Below are positions 32,196 through 40,673 of a stretch of DNA of 45,377 nucleotides, piece by piece. The notes below the pieces were generated by a model, which saw only the letters and a list, made by a program, of their open reading frames with translations, was not told where the DNA came from and made no database searches. Made by a program: the position numbers and the translations under genes. Numbering within the stretch: the first letter of the stretch is position 1; every line of letters begins with the position of its first letter. Location: NCBI GenBank assembly GCA_016872605.1, contig VGZI01000025.1, positions 1 through 45,377 of the forward strand. The letters are read 5' to 3'. Origin of the DNA: Planctomycetota bacterium. Lineage in GTDB: Bacteria; Planctomycetota; Planctomycetia; Gemmatales; Gemmataceae.

Positions 32196-32534
32196 GCGAA
32201 TAGTTGTCGCACCAGTCGGTACCGTCATTCAAACACCCATGCAACACAATGCTCCGCGGGGATTGGAACCGCGTGGGCTTCTTTCAGTTCGCCATGCCTT
32301 GTTACTGCCGATTTTCTGGTCACGGAATGGCGTCGCATGCCGTCGCGATCGGTCGTCAAGGGCGTGTCCGGCACAGTGATCCTGGCCATCACCGGTGCAA
32401 CCAAAACCGAACTCGAACGATTCACGCTCGTTGCTTGCACAGGACCCAGTGCAGCCAGCGCATGCTCACCCAAGGCACCGAAATTGTGCGATCAGACATC
32501 TTGATTCGTTGATGGGCAAACGTCTTCAGGCGAC
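32196..32534. other. Intergenic stretch, no supported gene
   Basis: Open frames exist on both strands but none has recognisable content. The stretch contains a decayed terminator-like module at 32251-32285. The lack of a signal sequence at the start of the next gene suggests its N-terminus may have been lost here. Confidence 0.4.
32251..32285 (+). repeat. Decayed copy of the GGATTGGAACC hairpin module
   Basis: GATTGGAACCGCGTGGGCTT (32261-32280) matches the right half of the terminator at 30134-30170 with one change, while the left arm has drifted so that only about five base pairs remain. Confidence 0.6.
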
Positions 32535-34670
32535 GTGGTATTTCTGCGGCCTAAACGTCCGTTACTCTTTGGTCGCCGTGATGAATTGGCACAGCGTTTC
32601 GACGTTTCGGCTGAAGACATCGCTGGAGATAAACTCAAAGCCGACGGCGAAGTTCGGCCGACCGACCAGGCGACGCCGGACCAGTGCGTCGTGGTTGACA
32701 CGAGTTCTTCGACGCAAAGCGACAAACCGAAGTTACCCGAGCCGCCGCCACTACCTCCGAAAGTAGAGCCTCGCCCGCTCGAGAACCTCTTTGTGCCGCT
32801 TCCCACCATCCCTTCGCCTGAAAAGCCGCTGCCGGAGAAGTCTTTGCCGCCGGAAATGATGCCCCCTGCGCCTTCGCCTGAGCAAGCCGAGGTGCTCATC
32901 GAACGGGCGTTCGGCAAGGATAGTCCGCTGCTGAAGCGGCCGGTACGCTTCTGGGTCGCCGATCTTGGCGTCGCTATCACCGCCGAAAAGAACTCGCTCT
33001 CCAATGCCTCCCGAATGTCCCGTGAGGTCCAACTGACGTCGGCGAGCGTCGCCTTCATCCAGAACGAGCCGGTGATGAAGATGATCGACGGCGACCGCAT
33101 TGTCATTTCGCTATCCCAAGGAATCGGCTCTGTCGAAGAACTGAGAAGCCCGGGGCAAGTCGTCAGTTCGATCGAGCTGCACCGAGGGAGTTCGGTCATA
33201 ACGCTTACGCCGCAGAAACCGGCCGAAAATGGAAAGGGCGGTTTGGTCGGCGGATTGATCGGATCGGTGGCAGGCGCCGTGCCAAAACAGTCGCCGGAAA
33301 AAGGGGCCGACGTTTCCTCTCCGGACATTCGCTTCCGATTCAACATCGACGCGAAGACATCGCTTACCGACCTTTTGCCGGCGCCGCCGAAAACGCAGTT
33401 CAAATTGCCGGTCTGGACGAACGAGGATTTGACCAAGGTCCCCGAAATTGCGTTCGGCGAATCGCTGTCAAAGGACTTGCCCAAGCTCAAGGGACTCGAA
33501 GCGATGGCGTTCGCGATGGCCAAGATGAATCATCTGAACGGCAAGAAACGCGATGGTTTCGTGCTCGCCCTGCTCGAACAGCGCTCCGACCTGCGCGGCT
33601 TGCCGTTCCTCATGGGGGATGAATGCCGAACGAATCAAGAACAGGCCCGCGTCTTCGCCAAGGCCGCAGATACCGCGAATCTGCTCAACCTTGCCGTCAA
33701 GCAGATCAGCGTCGGCGACAAAGAAAAGGAGAGGTTCACGTTCCAAACTGCGCTGGGCGAAGTCGTTCTTGATATGCAAATGAGCCATGTCATGAACAGT
33801 GTCTTCATGGAGATGCCGATCGTCAAAAAGGAACTTCGGCAACGCGCGACGGTGGCGGCGGTGACGCAAGTCTTCATGCCTGAGCCCGCCGATGTGCGCG
33901 CCGGATTAGCAAAACATCTGGCGACCGTCCCGCATATCGATGCCACCAAGGCCCTCGCTAAGCTTGCCATCTTTTCGGCGGAGCATGAAGTGCGCGAGGC
34001 CGCCATCGAGGGGCTGAAGCTACGACGCGAGCGCGACTACACCGATATCCTGATGAGCGGTTTCCGTTACCCGCTTCCCGCCGTCGCCAAGCGGGCGGCC
34101 GAGGCGCTCATCAAACTCGAACGCAAGGACCTGCTCGGCAAACTGATCGACGTGTTCGAAGCGCCCGATCCGCGCCTGCCCGTAATCGAAAATCGCGACG
34201 GCAAAGAGGTGACGTTCGTGCGCGAGATGGTGAAGATCAATCACCATCGCAACTGCCTCTTGTGCCATGCTCCGGGCAACACCGAAAACACGCCCGAGGG
34301 TGTGCTGAAGGTGGCAGTGCCGTTATCGAGCGAGCCGTTGCCCAAGCCGGCGGAGGGAGGCTACCAGAGCACTCCGACGCCGATACCGGACATCGTCGTT
34401 CGGCTCGACATGACGTATCTGCGGCAAGATTTCTCGCTGATGATGCCGGTCGCCGACGCGCACCCGTGGCCGGAGATGCAGCGTTTCGATTTCCTGGTGC
34501 GCACGCGCGAGTTGACGCCGGCGGAAACGAAGAGTTACGTCGAGGAGAATGAGCCGGGCCGACTGTCGCCGTACCACCGCGCGGCATTATTCGCGCTACG
34601 CGAGTTGACGGGCCGCGACACCGAGCCGACGCCGGCGGCGTGGCGCAAACTGTTGAGGATGCCGAAATAG
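32535..34670 (+). CDS. HEAT-repeat protein with a c-type heme motif (CxxCH)
   Basis: The frame from GTG 32535 gives 711 residues. Residues about 66-118 are proline-rich (EPPPLPPKVEPRP); 430-565 contain HEAT-type helices (HEVREAAIEGLKLRRERDY, AVAKRAAEALIKLERKDL). CLLCH at 574-578 is a c-type heme attachment site, followed by APGNTENTPEGVLKVAVPL. Heme is attached to c-type cytochromes outside the cytoplasm, yet no signal peptide is visible at this start. The frame is open upstream only to 32505, so the true N-terminus may be lost or frameshifted. It probably acts in the periplasm. A symmetrical hairpin separates it from the convergent sulfatase gene. Confidence 0.75.
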   Translation: MVFLRPKRPLLFGRRDELAQRFDVSAEDIAGDKLKADGEVRPTDQATPDQCVVVDTSSSTQSDKPKLPEPPPLPPKVEPRPLENLFVPLPTIPSPEKPLPEKSLPPEMMPPAPSPEQAEVLIERAFGKDSPLLKRPVRFWVADLGVAITAEKNSLSNASRMSREVQLTSASVAFIQNEPVMKMIDGDRIVISLSQGIGSVEELRSPGQVVSSIELHRGSSVITLTPQKPAENGKGGLVGGLIGSVAGAVPKQSPEKGADVSSPDIRFRFNIDAKTSLTDLLPAPPKTQFKLPVWTNEDLTKVPEIAFGESLSKDLPKLKGLEAMAFAMAKMNHLNGKKRDGFVLALLEQRSDLRGLPFLMGDECRTNQEQARVFAKAADTANLLNLAVKQISVGDKEKERFTFQTALGEVVLDMQMSHVMNSVFMEMPIVKKELRQRATVAAVTQVFMPEPADVRAGLAKHLATVPHIDATKALAKLAIFSAEHEVREAAIEGLKLRRERDYTDILMSGFRYPLPAVAKRAAEALIKLERKDLLGKLIDVFEAPDPRLPVIENRDGKEVTFVREMVKINHHRNCLLCHAPGNTENTPEGVLKVAVPLSSEPLPKPAEGGYQSTPTPIPDIVVRLDMTYLRQDFSLMMPVADAHPWPEMQRFDFLVRTRELTPAETKSYVEENEPGRLSPYHRAALFALRELTGRDTEPTPAAWRKLLRMPK

Positions 34671-34677
34671 GCGCGTT

Positions 34678-34712
34678 CGTTTAGCCGGCGTTCTTCAAAC
34701 GCCGGCTAAACG
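34678..34712. terminator. Bidirectional hairpin between convergent genes
   Basis: CGTTTAGCCGGCGTT (34678-34692) and AACGCCGGCTAAACG (34698-34712) form a perfect 15-bp stem with a five-base loop. It lies 8 bases after one stop and 14 bases before the opposite one. T tracts are short, so it may be a REP-type hairpin used as a terminator. Confidence 0.75.
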
Positions 34713-34725
34713 AAAAGCCGAAACA

Positions 34726-36108
34726 TCAATCCGGCACGGGCACCTTGTTCTTCGTCAAATCCTCGGTCATGCGCAGGTACACGGCCGTCAATTCACGCAC
34801 CACTTCGGGATGCGCCGCGGCGACGTTCTTGGTTTCGCCGATGTCTTTGGCGAGGTCGTAGAGTTGGACGCCTTTCTTCAGGTCGAGCTTGTCCTTTTTG
34901 CCCGCGCCTTCGGGCCAGGGGTAGAACTTCCAGTTACCGCTGCGTAACGCGCCGTTGAGATGCGGGAAGAGGTAGTGCTCGTGCGGAGTTTTGGCACCGC
35001 GCTCGCCGAAGAGGAGCGGGCGGATGTCCTTGCCGTCGATGGGGCGATCGTCGGGCGCCTTGCCGCCGCAGAGAGCGGCGATCGTCGGCAGCATATCGAC
35101 GGTGGCGGCGATTTCGTCGGTCGTGGTGTCGGCGGTGATCTTGCCAGGCCAGCGGGCGATCATCGGCACGCGAAATCCGCCCTCGTACATCGTTGCCTTC
35201 TTGCCGCGCAGGACGCCGGCCGAGCCCTGATGCGCCCCGTTGTCGGACGTGAAGACGACCAGCGTGTTCTTCTCGATGCCATTGTCCTTGACAGATTTGA
35301 GCACCTCGCCGATCGACCAGTCGAGTTCCTCCATCACATCGCCGAAGAGTGTCTTCGTGCGCCCTTTGAACGCGGGCGAAACGTGCAACGGCACATGCGG
35401 GAACGTCTGTGGCATGTACAGGAAGAATGGTTTCTCTTTGTTGTCCTTGATGAAGCGAAGGGCTTCCTCGGTGTAGCGTTTGGTCAGCGTCGTTTGATCG
35501 ACGGGGTATTCGATGACTTCCTCGCCGCGCATGAGCGGGGCCTTGCCGCCGATGCCTTTTTCGGTGCGGACCATCGCCTCGGTCTTGCCTTCGCGGAACA
35601 GGATGTCCTTGGCGAACTTGGCGCTGACCGGATCGATGGCCATATCGTTGGAGTACGGGATGCCGTAATAGTAGTCGAATCCCTGGCGCGTGGGCAGATA
35701 CTTGGCGAGATGGCCGAGGTGCCATTTGCCGATGATGCCGGTGACGTAGCCGAGGCGTTTGAGGAGGCGGGCGATGGTGATTTCGTTGGGATTCATGCCG
35801 ACCTTGGTGCCGGGGAACATGACGGGGACGACGCCTACTCGCTTGTAATGCCGGCCGGTCATGAGCGCCGCCCGCGAGCCGGAGCAGACCGAGCAGCCGG
35901 TGTAGAAGCTAGAGAACTTGACGCCTTCCTTGGCCATGCGATCGAGGTTGGGGGTCTTGAACCCCTTGGCCCCGAAGCAGCCGACGTCGGCGTAACCGAG
36001 ATCATCGGCATAGATCAGGATGACGTTCGGCTTGCGATCCTGTGCGGACGCTGTGCTCGTAAGTAGGAGGGCGAATAGGCACGCGGTGATGAAAGTTCGA
36101 TGCATCAT
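34726..36108 (-). CDS. Secreted sulfatase (arylsulfatase A-like)
   Basis: A 460-residue type I sulfatase from ATG 36108, with GAGGA upstream; in-frame codons further 5' would disturb the signal peptide (residues 1-22, ending STASA). The metal-binding aspartates are in IYADDLGYADVG (32-43). The active site reads GCSVCSGSR (71-79); by alignment Cys75 in CSGSR would become formylglycine, with Gly where Pro or Ala is usual. GIIGKWHLGH and FTSDNGAHQG are the conserved lysine/histidine and metal regions. The substrate is probably a sulfated glycan, unspecified. The protein is distinct from the other sulfatase at 4815. Confidence 0.9.
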   Translation of the reverse strand: MMHRTFITACLFALLLTSTASAQDRKPNVILIYADDLGYADVGCFGAKGFKTPNLDRMAKEGVKFSSFYTGCSVCSGSRAALMTGRHYKRVGVVPVMFPGTKVGMNPNEITIARLLKRLGYVTGIIGKWHLGHLAKYLPTRQGFDYYYGIPYSNDMAIDPVSAKFAKDILFREGKTEAMVRTEKGIGGKAPLMRGEEVIEYPVDQTTLTKRYTEEALRFIKDNKEKPFFLYMPQTFPHVPLHVSPAFKGRTKTLFGDVMEELDWSIGEVLKSVKDNGIEKNTLVVFTSDNGAHQGSAGVLRGKKATMYEGGFRVPMIARWPGKITADTTTDEIAATVDMLPTIAALCGGKAPDDRPIDGKDIRPLLFGERGAKTPHEHYLFPHLNGALRSGNWKFYPWPEGAGKKDKLDLKKGVQLYDLAKDIGETKNVAAAHPEVVRELTAVYLRMTEDLTKNKVPVPD

Positions 36109-36132
36109 GATGAATCCTCTGGCGAAGATCTT

Positions 36133-36221
36133 AACCACGGATGGTACGGATAGGGAGTTTTCCGGAAACGCTCATTGCTGCCTGAAAACCAAGTATCTTT
36201 GTCATCCGTGCTATCCGTGGC
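36133..36221. repeat. Inverted repeat of the CCACGGAT type
   Basis: AACCACGGATGGTACGGATAG (in part, from 36133) is complementary to CATCCGTGCTATCCGTGG (36203-36220) with one or two mismatches. It lies upstream of the sulfatase start and downstream of no gene on that strand, so a terminator role is unlikely. Confidence 0.65.
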
Positions 36222-36286
36222 GAGGTCATTTGGCGACATTGTCACGGCTGAGCGGCGACATGTCAAACAAGAAATGCTAATTCCGC

Positions 36287-37177
36287 TCACTTTCCTTCCA
36301 GCTCTTCGATCGAGCGAGGCCAATCGTCCTTGAGCAGGCGCGAGAGGGAGCGGTCGGCAAGGATCTTGCCTCCGGTTTGACAACGGGGGCAATAGTTGGT
36401 TTCGTTGTCTGCGTATGTTATGCGCTGCACCTTGGTTCCGCAGGTCGGGCAGGGCAAGCCGAATCGGCCATGGACGGCCATGTCGGGGCGAAACGCCGTG
36501 ACCTTCTCGGGAAAGCCATCGCCGACATCGCGGCGCAGACGCTCGAGCCAATCGAGCAGCGTATCGCGCGTGGCTTGAAACAGGCGAGCAATTTCGTCGT
36601 CGCTGAGCCGATGCGTCAGCGTTAAGGGCGACAGCCGAGCGCGATGCAGGATCTCGTCGGAGTAGGCGTTGCCGATGCCGCTAAAGAGGCGGGGATCGGT
36701 GAGAGCGCGTTTGAGCGTGTGGCTCTCGCGCAGCAGAGTGACACGAAAAGACGCCTCGTCGGCGTCGAGCACTTCGAGTCCGCCCGGGTTGTGCTTGGCG
36801 AGCCCGTCCTCGCCGACAACGAGGTGCAAGGAAGCCCGCCGTTTGCTGCCCACTTCGGTGAGCGTCAACGTGCCGGTGGTGAAGTCAAACGCCGCCAGAC
36901 CGATCTTGCCGGGCGGCTTGGCGCCGACCTTTTTCCAGTGCAGCCGGCCGGCGATCATCAGGTGCAGGACGAGAAAGAGATCGCCGTCCAACCCAATGAC
37001 GATGCGTTTGCCGAGGCGCCGCAGTCCAACCACCGTGTGCCCGTGCACGGCTTCCACCGGCGGGTCAAAGGTGCGCAACAAGAACGGACTGAACATGCGC
37101 ACCCGCTGAAGCCGTTGGTTGACGACGCGCCGGTGCAGGGCTTCAAGATAGACAACGATGTCCGGCAATTCCGGCAT
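36287..37177 (-). CDS. mutM: Fpg/Nei-family DNA glycosylase
   Basis: A 296-residue base-excision repair enzyme that removes oxidised purines such as 8-oxoguanine and nicks the strand. ATG 37177 is required because the catalytic residues are Pro2 and Glu3 (MPELPD); longer frames run antiparallel to tssF content. [11 protein letters not shown] and GKRIVIG match the conserved lysine and N-terminal domain regions. The helix-two-turn-helix is [15 protein letters not shown], and the C-terminal zinc finger is CPTC...CPRC. It follows tssF by 11 bases on the same strand, so it may share the T6SS transcript. Exact orthology to MutM rather than Nei is not certain. Confidence 0.88.
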   Translation of the reverse strand: MPELPDIVVYLEALHRRVVNQRLQRVRMFSPFLLRTFDPPVEAVHGHTVVGLRRLGKRIVIGLDGDLFLVLHLMIAGRLHWKKVGAKPPGKIGLAAFDFTTGTLTLTEVGSKRRASLHLVVGEDGLAKHNPGGLEVLDADEASFRVTLLRESHTLKRALTDPRLFSGIGNAYSDEILHRARLSPLTLTHRLSDDEIARLFQATRDTLLDWLERLRRDVGDGFPEKVTAFRPDMAVHGRFGLPCPTCGTKVQRITYADNETNYCPRCQTGGKILADRSLSRLLKDDWPRSIEELEGK

Positions 37178-37188
37178 GGAGAGCCCCG

Positions 37189-39054
37189 TTACATTAGCGG
37201 GATCGCGCCGGTGCGCGCCGGCCATTTCTTGAACGGGCCTCGCGGCGTCGTTGCATTCAGTTCGGTGAACGAACTCGTCGTCGCATACAAGGATAGAAAC
37301 CGCTCGATGACCGCGGCGAACAGATAGGCGCCGCGCCTTGGAAAATGATCCGGATCGAGTTCCATCGTCACTTCGAGGCCGCGACACAAACCGCGCTGCG
37401 GATCGCTCGGCACCCGGCCCAGGACGCGGCGGTAGCGAACGCTGAGCACGCCGTCGACGATTTGCATCGCTTCGTCCTTGAGGTGCTTTTGGCCCGCGGC
37501 GGGATCGGAGAAATCGTAGAGCCGCAGAAGATCGCGAAAAGCCGCCAGCCCGGCCGGGCCTGCTTCGAGGGAGAGCGGGTTGACACAGAGGTGTGAGATG
37601 AGTTCCCAGGCCTTGCCGCCGCGCGGCGCCGGCCGAAGCGGGGGCGTCGGCAGCCGCAGACACTGCACCCCGCTGATCGGCGCCGGTTGTTCGAGCACCC
37701 ATTCGATCGGTTGGCTCGCGCTGCTGATCGCCGACGGAAGGTCGCGATTGGTGCACATCACGCGCACCTGCAACATCTCGTCGGTCGGCCAACTCGAGAC
37801 GAAGTCCCGATCGACCAATCCCAGAAAAACTTCCGTTCCCGAGTCACCCAGCGCCAACGATCGATGCCTTGTCGTGTGCCAATAAATCTCCGCACCGTCG
37901 AGCGGGCGGGAATGGTTTAGCCCGAAGAACGGAAGGTACGCGGTGGTGCGGTTCGTCGTCCCTTCCGTGCTGGAGACTCTGGTGGCCGCGTACACCTCGA
38001 CCGCTTGCGGAGTCGTGCGGTCGGCGACAATGCGATACTCCGGTTGCTTCGGATGAACTCGAATCGGTTCGGCGTCGCGCTCGAACAGATTGACCACCGG
38101 CGTACATCCCAGACGGAAGGTGTCGGAATTGACTCGCTGTTCGAGGTCGCGGTGCGTCTTTTTGCAGAAGATCAGCACATCGCAACGCTGCTTGAATCGA
38201 GGCAACGCCGCCTTCAAAGCTGGCGCTGTCCACCCTGCCAGGTCCACAAACTGAAATTTGGCGGGAAACGTGAAGAACTCCGTCAGCAGCCGGTAGCCGA
38301 GGCGAGCCTGATCCGGATACGGGAGCAGTCCTTCGTCGCGCTCGAAGCCGACCGGACAGAGTGCTACCTCGGGCGGCAAGGCTACCGCGCCGCGTCCGCC
38401 CGTCGCGCGATCCGGAAGAAAAGCAACTTGTATTGCGTGATTGAAGATCATCTCGTAGAGGTCCGCAATGTTCTGCGGATCGCCCGCCAAATGAAGACGC
38501 AGGCGATCGAGCCGAAGCTGAGCGAACGTCAACTCGCCGCCGACGCACTCCAGCGTCAAGCCGATGGCGGCGCCGGCGCCGGCCGGCGGCTGCAGCCCAG
38601 GCGGGAACGGCGGCGCGAAAAAGCGCGCGGCGCTGACTCGCATCGGCCAAAGGGTCACCGGATAGGCCGTGCGGAACTTGCACGCCGCCGGCGCGGTGGC
38701 GGCTTCCAGCGTCGCGCCGCGTGGAATCGTGTGGCCCGTCGCCACTTGAACGCGCGAAGGGTCGGCCTGAAACTGCACCATCGCCATCGAAGGAATTGGG
38801 GCCAAAAAATGTGGATAAAGAACCTGCAAAAGCGCGTCGGTCACCTCGGGAAACTCATCCTCGAGCTTGGCCTTGGTTCGGCCCGCCAGTAATGCAAACG
38901 TCTCCAGTAATCGCTGCACATAAGGATCGGAACTGCCCGTCGCCTCGAGTTCCAGGCGCTTGGCGGCGTTCGGATGGCGCTGTGCGAACTCCTGTGTCAA
39001 TTGGTTGAGGTAGCGAAGCTCGCGCTCATAAAAGGGAAACAAATGGTCGATCAT
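37189..39054 (-). CDS. tssF: Type VI secretion baseplate protein TssF
   Basis: A 621-residue TssF (VasA/ImpG) protein, part of the T6SS baseplate wedge with TssE, TssG and TssK. The N-terminus [28 protein letters not shown] in substance (residues 4-31) and [24 protein letters not shown] are the family hallmark, followed by [16 protein letters not shown]. The length is normal (about 580-630). ATG 39054 overlaps the tagJ stop, so the two genes are translationally coupled. TssG, the usual neighbour, is absent. Confidence 0.93.
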   Translation of the reverse strand: MIDHLFPFYERELRYLNQLTQEFAQRHPNAAKRLELEATGSSDPYVQRLLETFALLAGRTKAKLEDEFPEVTDALLQVLYPHFLAPIPSMAMVQFQADPSRVQVATGHTIPRGATLEAATAPAACKFRTAYPVTLWPMRVSAARFFAPPFPPGLQPPAGAGAAIGLTLECVGGELTFAQLRLDRLRLHLAGDPQNIADLYEMIFNHAIQVAFLPDRATGGRGAVALPPEVALCPVGFERDEGLLPYPDQARLGYRLLTEFFTFPAKFQFVDLAGWTAPALKAALPRFKQRCDVLIFCKKTHRDLEQRVNSDTFRLGCTPVVNLFERDAEPIRVHPKQPEYRIVADRTTPQAVEVYAATRVSSTEGTTNRTTAYLPFFGLNHSRPLDGAEIYWHTTRHRSLALGDSGTEVFLGLVDRDFVSSWPTDEMLQVRVMCTNRDLPSAISSASQPIEWVLEQPAPISGVQCLRLPTPPLRPAPRGGKAWELISHLCVNPLSLEAGPAGLAAFRDLLRLYDFSDPAAGQKHLKDEAMQIVDGVLSVRYRRVLGRVPSDPQRGLCRGLEVTMELDPDHFPRRGAYLFAAVIERFLSLYATTSSFTELNATTPRGPFKKWPARTGAIPLM

Positions 39055-39848
39055 GGCTTATCGTTTGTGGCGCTCGACACTTCCAGGCGGCGCCAATCGA
39101 GAAGGCAGGACTCCACGCCGTCGATGTAGAAGATTTTGGCGCCGACGCCGCGCGTCGGAGATTGGTCTCGCCAATCGGTGAGTCGACCGAGCTTGAGCTG
39201 GGTATCGCTTTCCTGATCCGAACCTGGGTAGAGCGCGGGGAGGAAAACAGGCCCCTCCTCGCCGCCTTGCAGTTGCAGATGGGCCGGAATCCACACGAGG
39301 TCGCGAGGAAAACGAGGCGCATTCATCGCGAGGGCGGCTACTTGCTCAAGTGGGACCCAGAAGTAGCGGCCATGTGCGTGGACCTCGAGGATCGAGCCGA
39401 GCCGATCGTCACCATCACGCAATGTGGCAAACGCCTTGCCATTGAGCGTGCCTTGAATCGGGCCAATTTGGCTGTTTGCTTCCGTGAAGCACGTGCCCGC
39501 GTCGGCGGCGCCGGCGTTCAGCTTCACGAGGCCGAGAATCCGAAGTTTGGCGTGCTCCGGCGGCTCGGCGAGAAACTGCGGTTGAACCTTGCCGTTGAGC
39601 GCCTGGCGGCGGGCGCGTTCCGAATCGAGCAACTGGCGATATTGAGCGACGGCATTGTCGAGCTCGGGCTGTTCGTAACGAACCGCCTCGATATGCTTCT
39701 GAGCGCGATCGAGATCGCCGGCAAAAACTAGTAGCTCGAACAGAAACAGGCGTTTGCCCTGGTCAAGCGGACTTGCCTTGACGGCAGCGATTTGAGCGTC
39801 AATGGCTTCGGCAACTTGGCCGGCTTTATAGAGTGCGCTGGCGTCCAT
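39051..39848 (-). CDS. tagJ: T6SS accessory protein TagJ/ImpE
   Basis: A 265-residue cytoplasmic protein of the TagJ/ImpE family. The N-terminal half is TPR-like (ASALYKAGQVAEAIDAQIAAVKA, then DQGKRLFLFELLVFAGDLDRA). The C-terminal half carries the ImpE signature: GRYFWVPLEQVAAL, ARFPRDLVWIPAHLQLQGG and LPALYPGS. TagJ binds the sheath protein TssB and affects sheath disassembly by the ClpV ATPase in some systems. Here it lies directly between tssB and tssF. Confidence 0.92.
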   Translation of the reverse strand: MDASALYKAGQVAEAIDAQIAAVKASPLDQGKRLFLFELLVFAGDLDRAQKHIEAVRYEQPELDNAVAQYRQLLDSERARRQALNGKVQPQFLAEPPEHAKLRILGLVKLNAGAADAGTCFTEANSQIGPIQGTLNGKAFATLRDGDDRLGSILEVHAHGRYFWVPLEQVAALAMNAPRFPRDLVWIPAHLQLQGGEEGPVFLPALYPGSDQESDTQLKLGRLTDWRDQSPTRGVGAKIFYIDGVESCLLDWRRLEVSSATNDKP

Positions 39849-39861
39849 GAGGTGCCCTGGG

Positions 39862-39918
39862 TCCAGAGGTCTAAAGTCAGAGGCAGAAGTCGGAAGTTCT
39901 GACTTCTGACCTCTGCCA
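39862..39918. repeat. GTCAGA-type repeat, copy 2, between tssB and tagJ
   Basis: Degenerate seven-base steps (AGGTCTAAAGTCAGAGG, AAGTCGGAAGT, GACTTCTGACC) form an imperfect hairpin GGCAGAAGTCGGAAG / CTGACTTCTGACCTCTGCC. The content and step length match the element at 24143-24245. Confidence 0.7.
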
Positions 39919-39919
39919 C

Positions 39920-40429
39920 CTACTTCGGAGCGTCGGCGGGCTTGTCTTTGGACAGGGCTTCCATGGCTTTGTCAGTGTTGTTGAGCATGTCGGCCATGAG
40001 CTTTTCGACTTCGTCGTTGCCTTCCATCTTCGCTTGCAGATAGGTGAGCTTGCGGCGCATTTCCAGAAGTTCCTTCAAGGCCGGAACTTGCTCCGCGACC
40101 TTTTCGGGATCGAAATCGTCCATGGTCTTGAAATTGAGCTCGACGGCGAGGTTGGTGTCTTCGTCGGTGAGCTTGTTGCCAACTTTGAAGGCCACGCGCG
40201 GCGCCGCCCCGTCGAGCACCTTGTTGAAGTTGTCGCGATCGATCTCGACCATCTTGCGTTCTTTGAGGGGCTTCTGCGGAACCTTGGAAGCGCCGGAAAG
40301 GTCGGCCAAGACGCCAACCACAAAGGGCAACTCGGTTTTCACCATCGCGCCGCCCGTCTCTACGTCGCAAGTGATCTGCACGCGCGGACGACGGACGAGA
40401 TCGAGGTCGTGTTGCTGACTTTTCGCCAT
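39920..40429 (-). CDS. tssB: Type VI secretion sheath protein TssB
   Basis: A 169-residue TssB (VipA), the small subunit of the contractile sheath. ATG 40429 follows a strong GGAGG; an in-frame start at 40645 is spurious. Hallmarks are PRVQITCDVETGGAMVKTELPFVVGVLADLSG (14-45, beta strands), FNKVLDGAAPRVAFKVGN and VELNFKTMDDFDPEKVAEQVPALKELLEMRRKL, the segment that pairs with TssC. TssC, which nearly always follows TssB, is not in the window. Confidence 0.93.
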   Translation of the reverse strand: MAKSQQHDLDLVRRPRVQITCDVETGGAMVKTELPFVVGVLADLSGASKVPQKPLKERKMVEIDRDNFNKVLDGAAPRVAFKVGNKLTDEDTNLAVELNFKTMDDFDPEKVAEQVPALKELLEMRRKLTYLQAKMEGNDEVEKLMADMLNNTDKAMEALSKDKPADAPK

Positions 40430-40673
40430 GAGAAACCTCCTGGGTGGATAGGTACCTGAGCTTCGGATTTGCTTGGAAATGCCATGCCATTCGCGAGCAA
40501 TTGCCATAGCATCGAAGTTATAGGAAAGTATTCTATCTCCCCTAACCGCGGGCTCACAGAGAAATCCAGGAAATCTGAAAAAAACTGGATGCATCCGCGC
40601 CCGTTGCTGCGCGCCGCCAAGGAATGCGGTTTGCGTCGCGCTCATGTTACAAGCGAGTCAATTGGAGGCCAAG

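Noticed and set aside
32163-32504. Plus-strand frame of 113 codons upstream of the HEAT/CxxCH gene
   Set aside because: Its content is unlike any family, it overlaps the HEAT remnant and a repeat module, and it has no ribosome-binding site.
34960-36066. Long plus-strand open frame opposite the second sulfatase
   Set aside because: It is antisense to a clear sulfatase and has no family-like motif.
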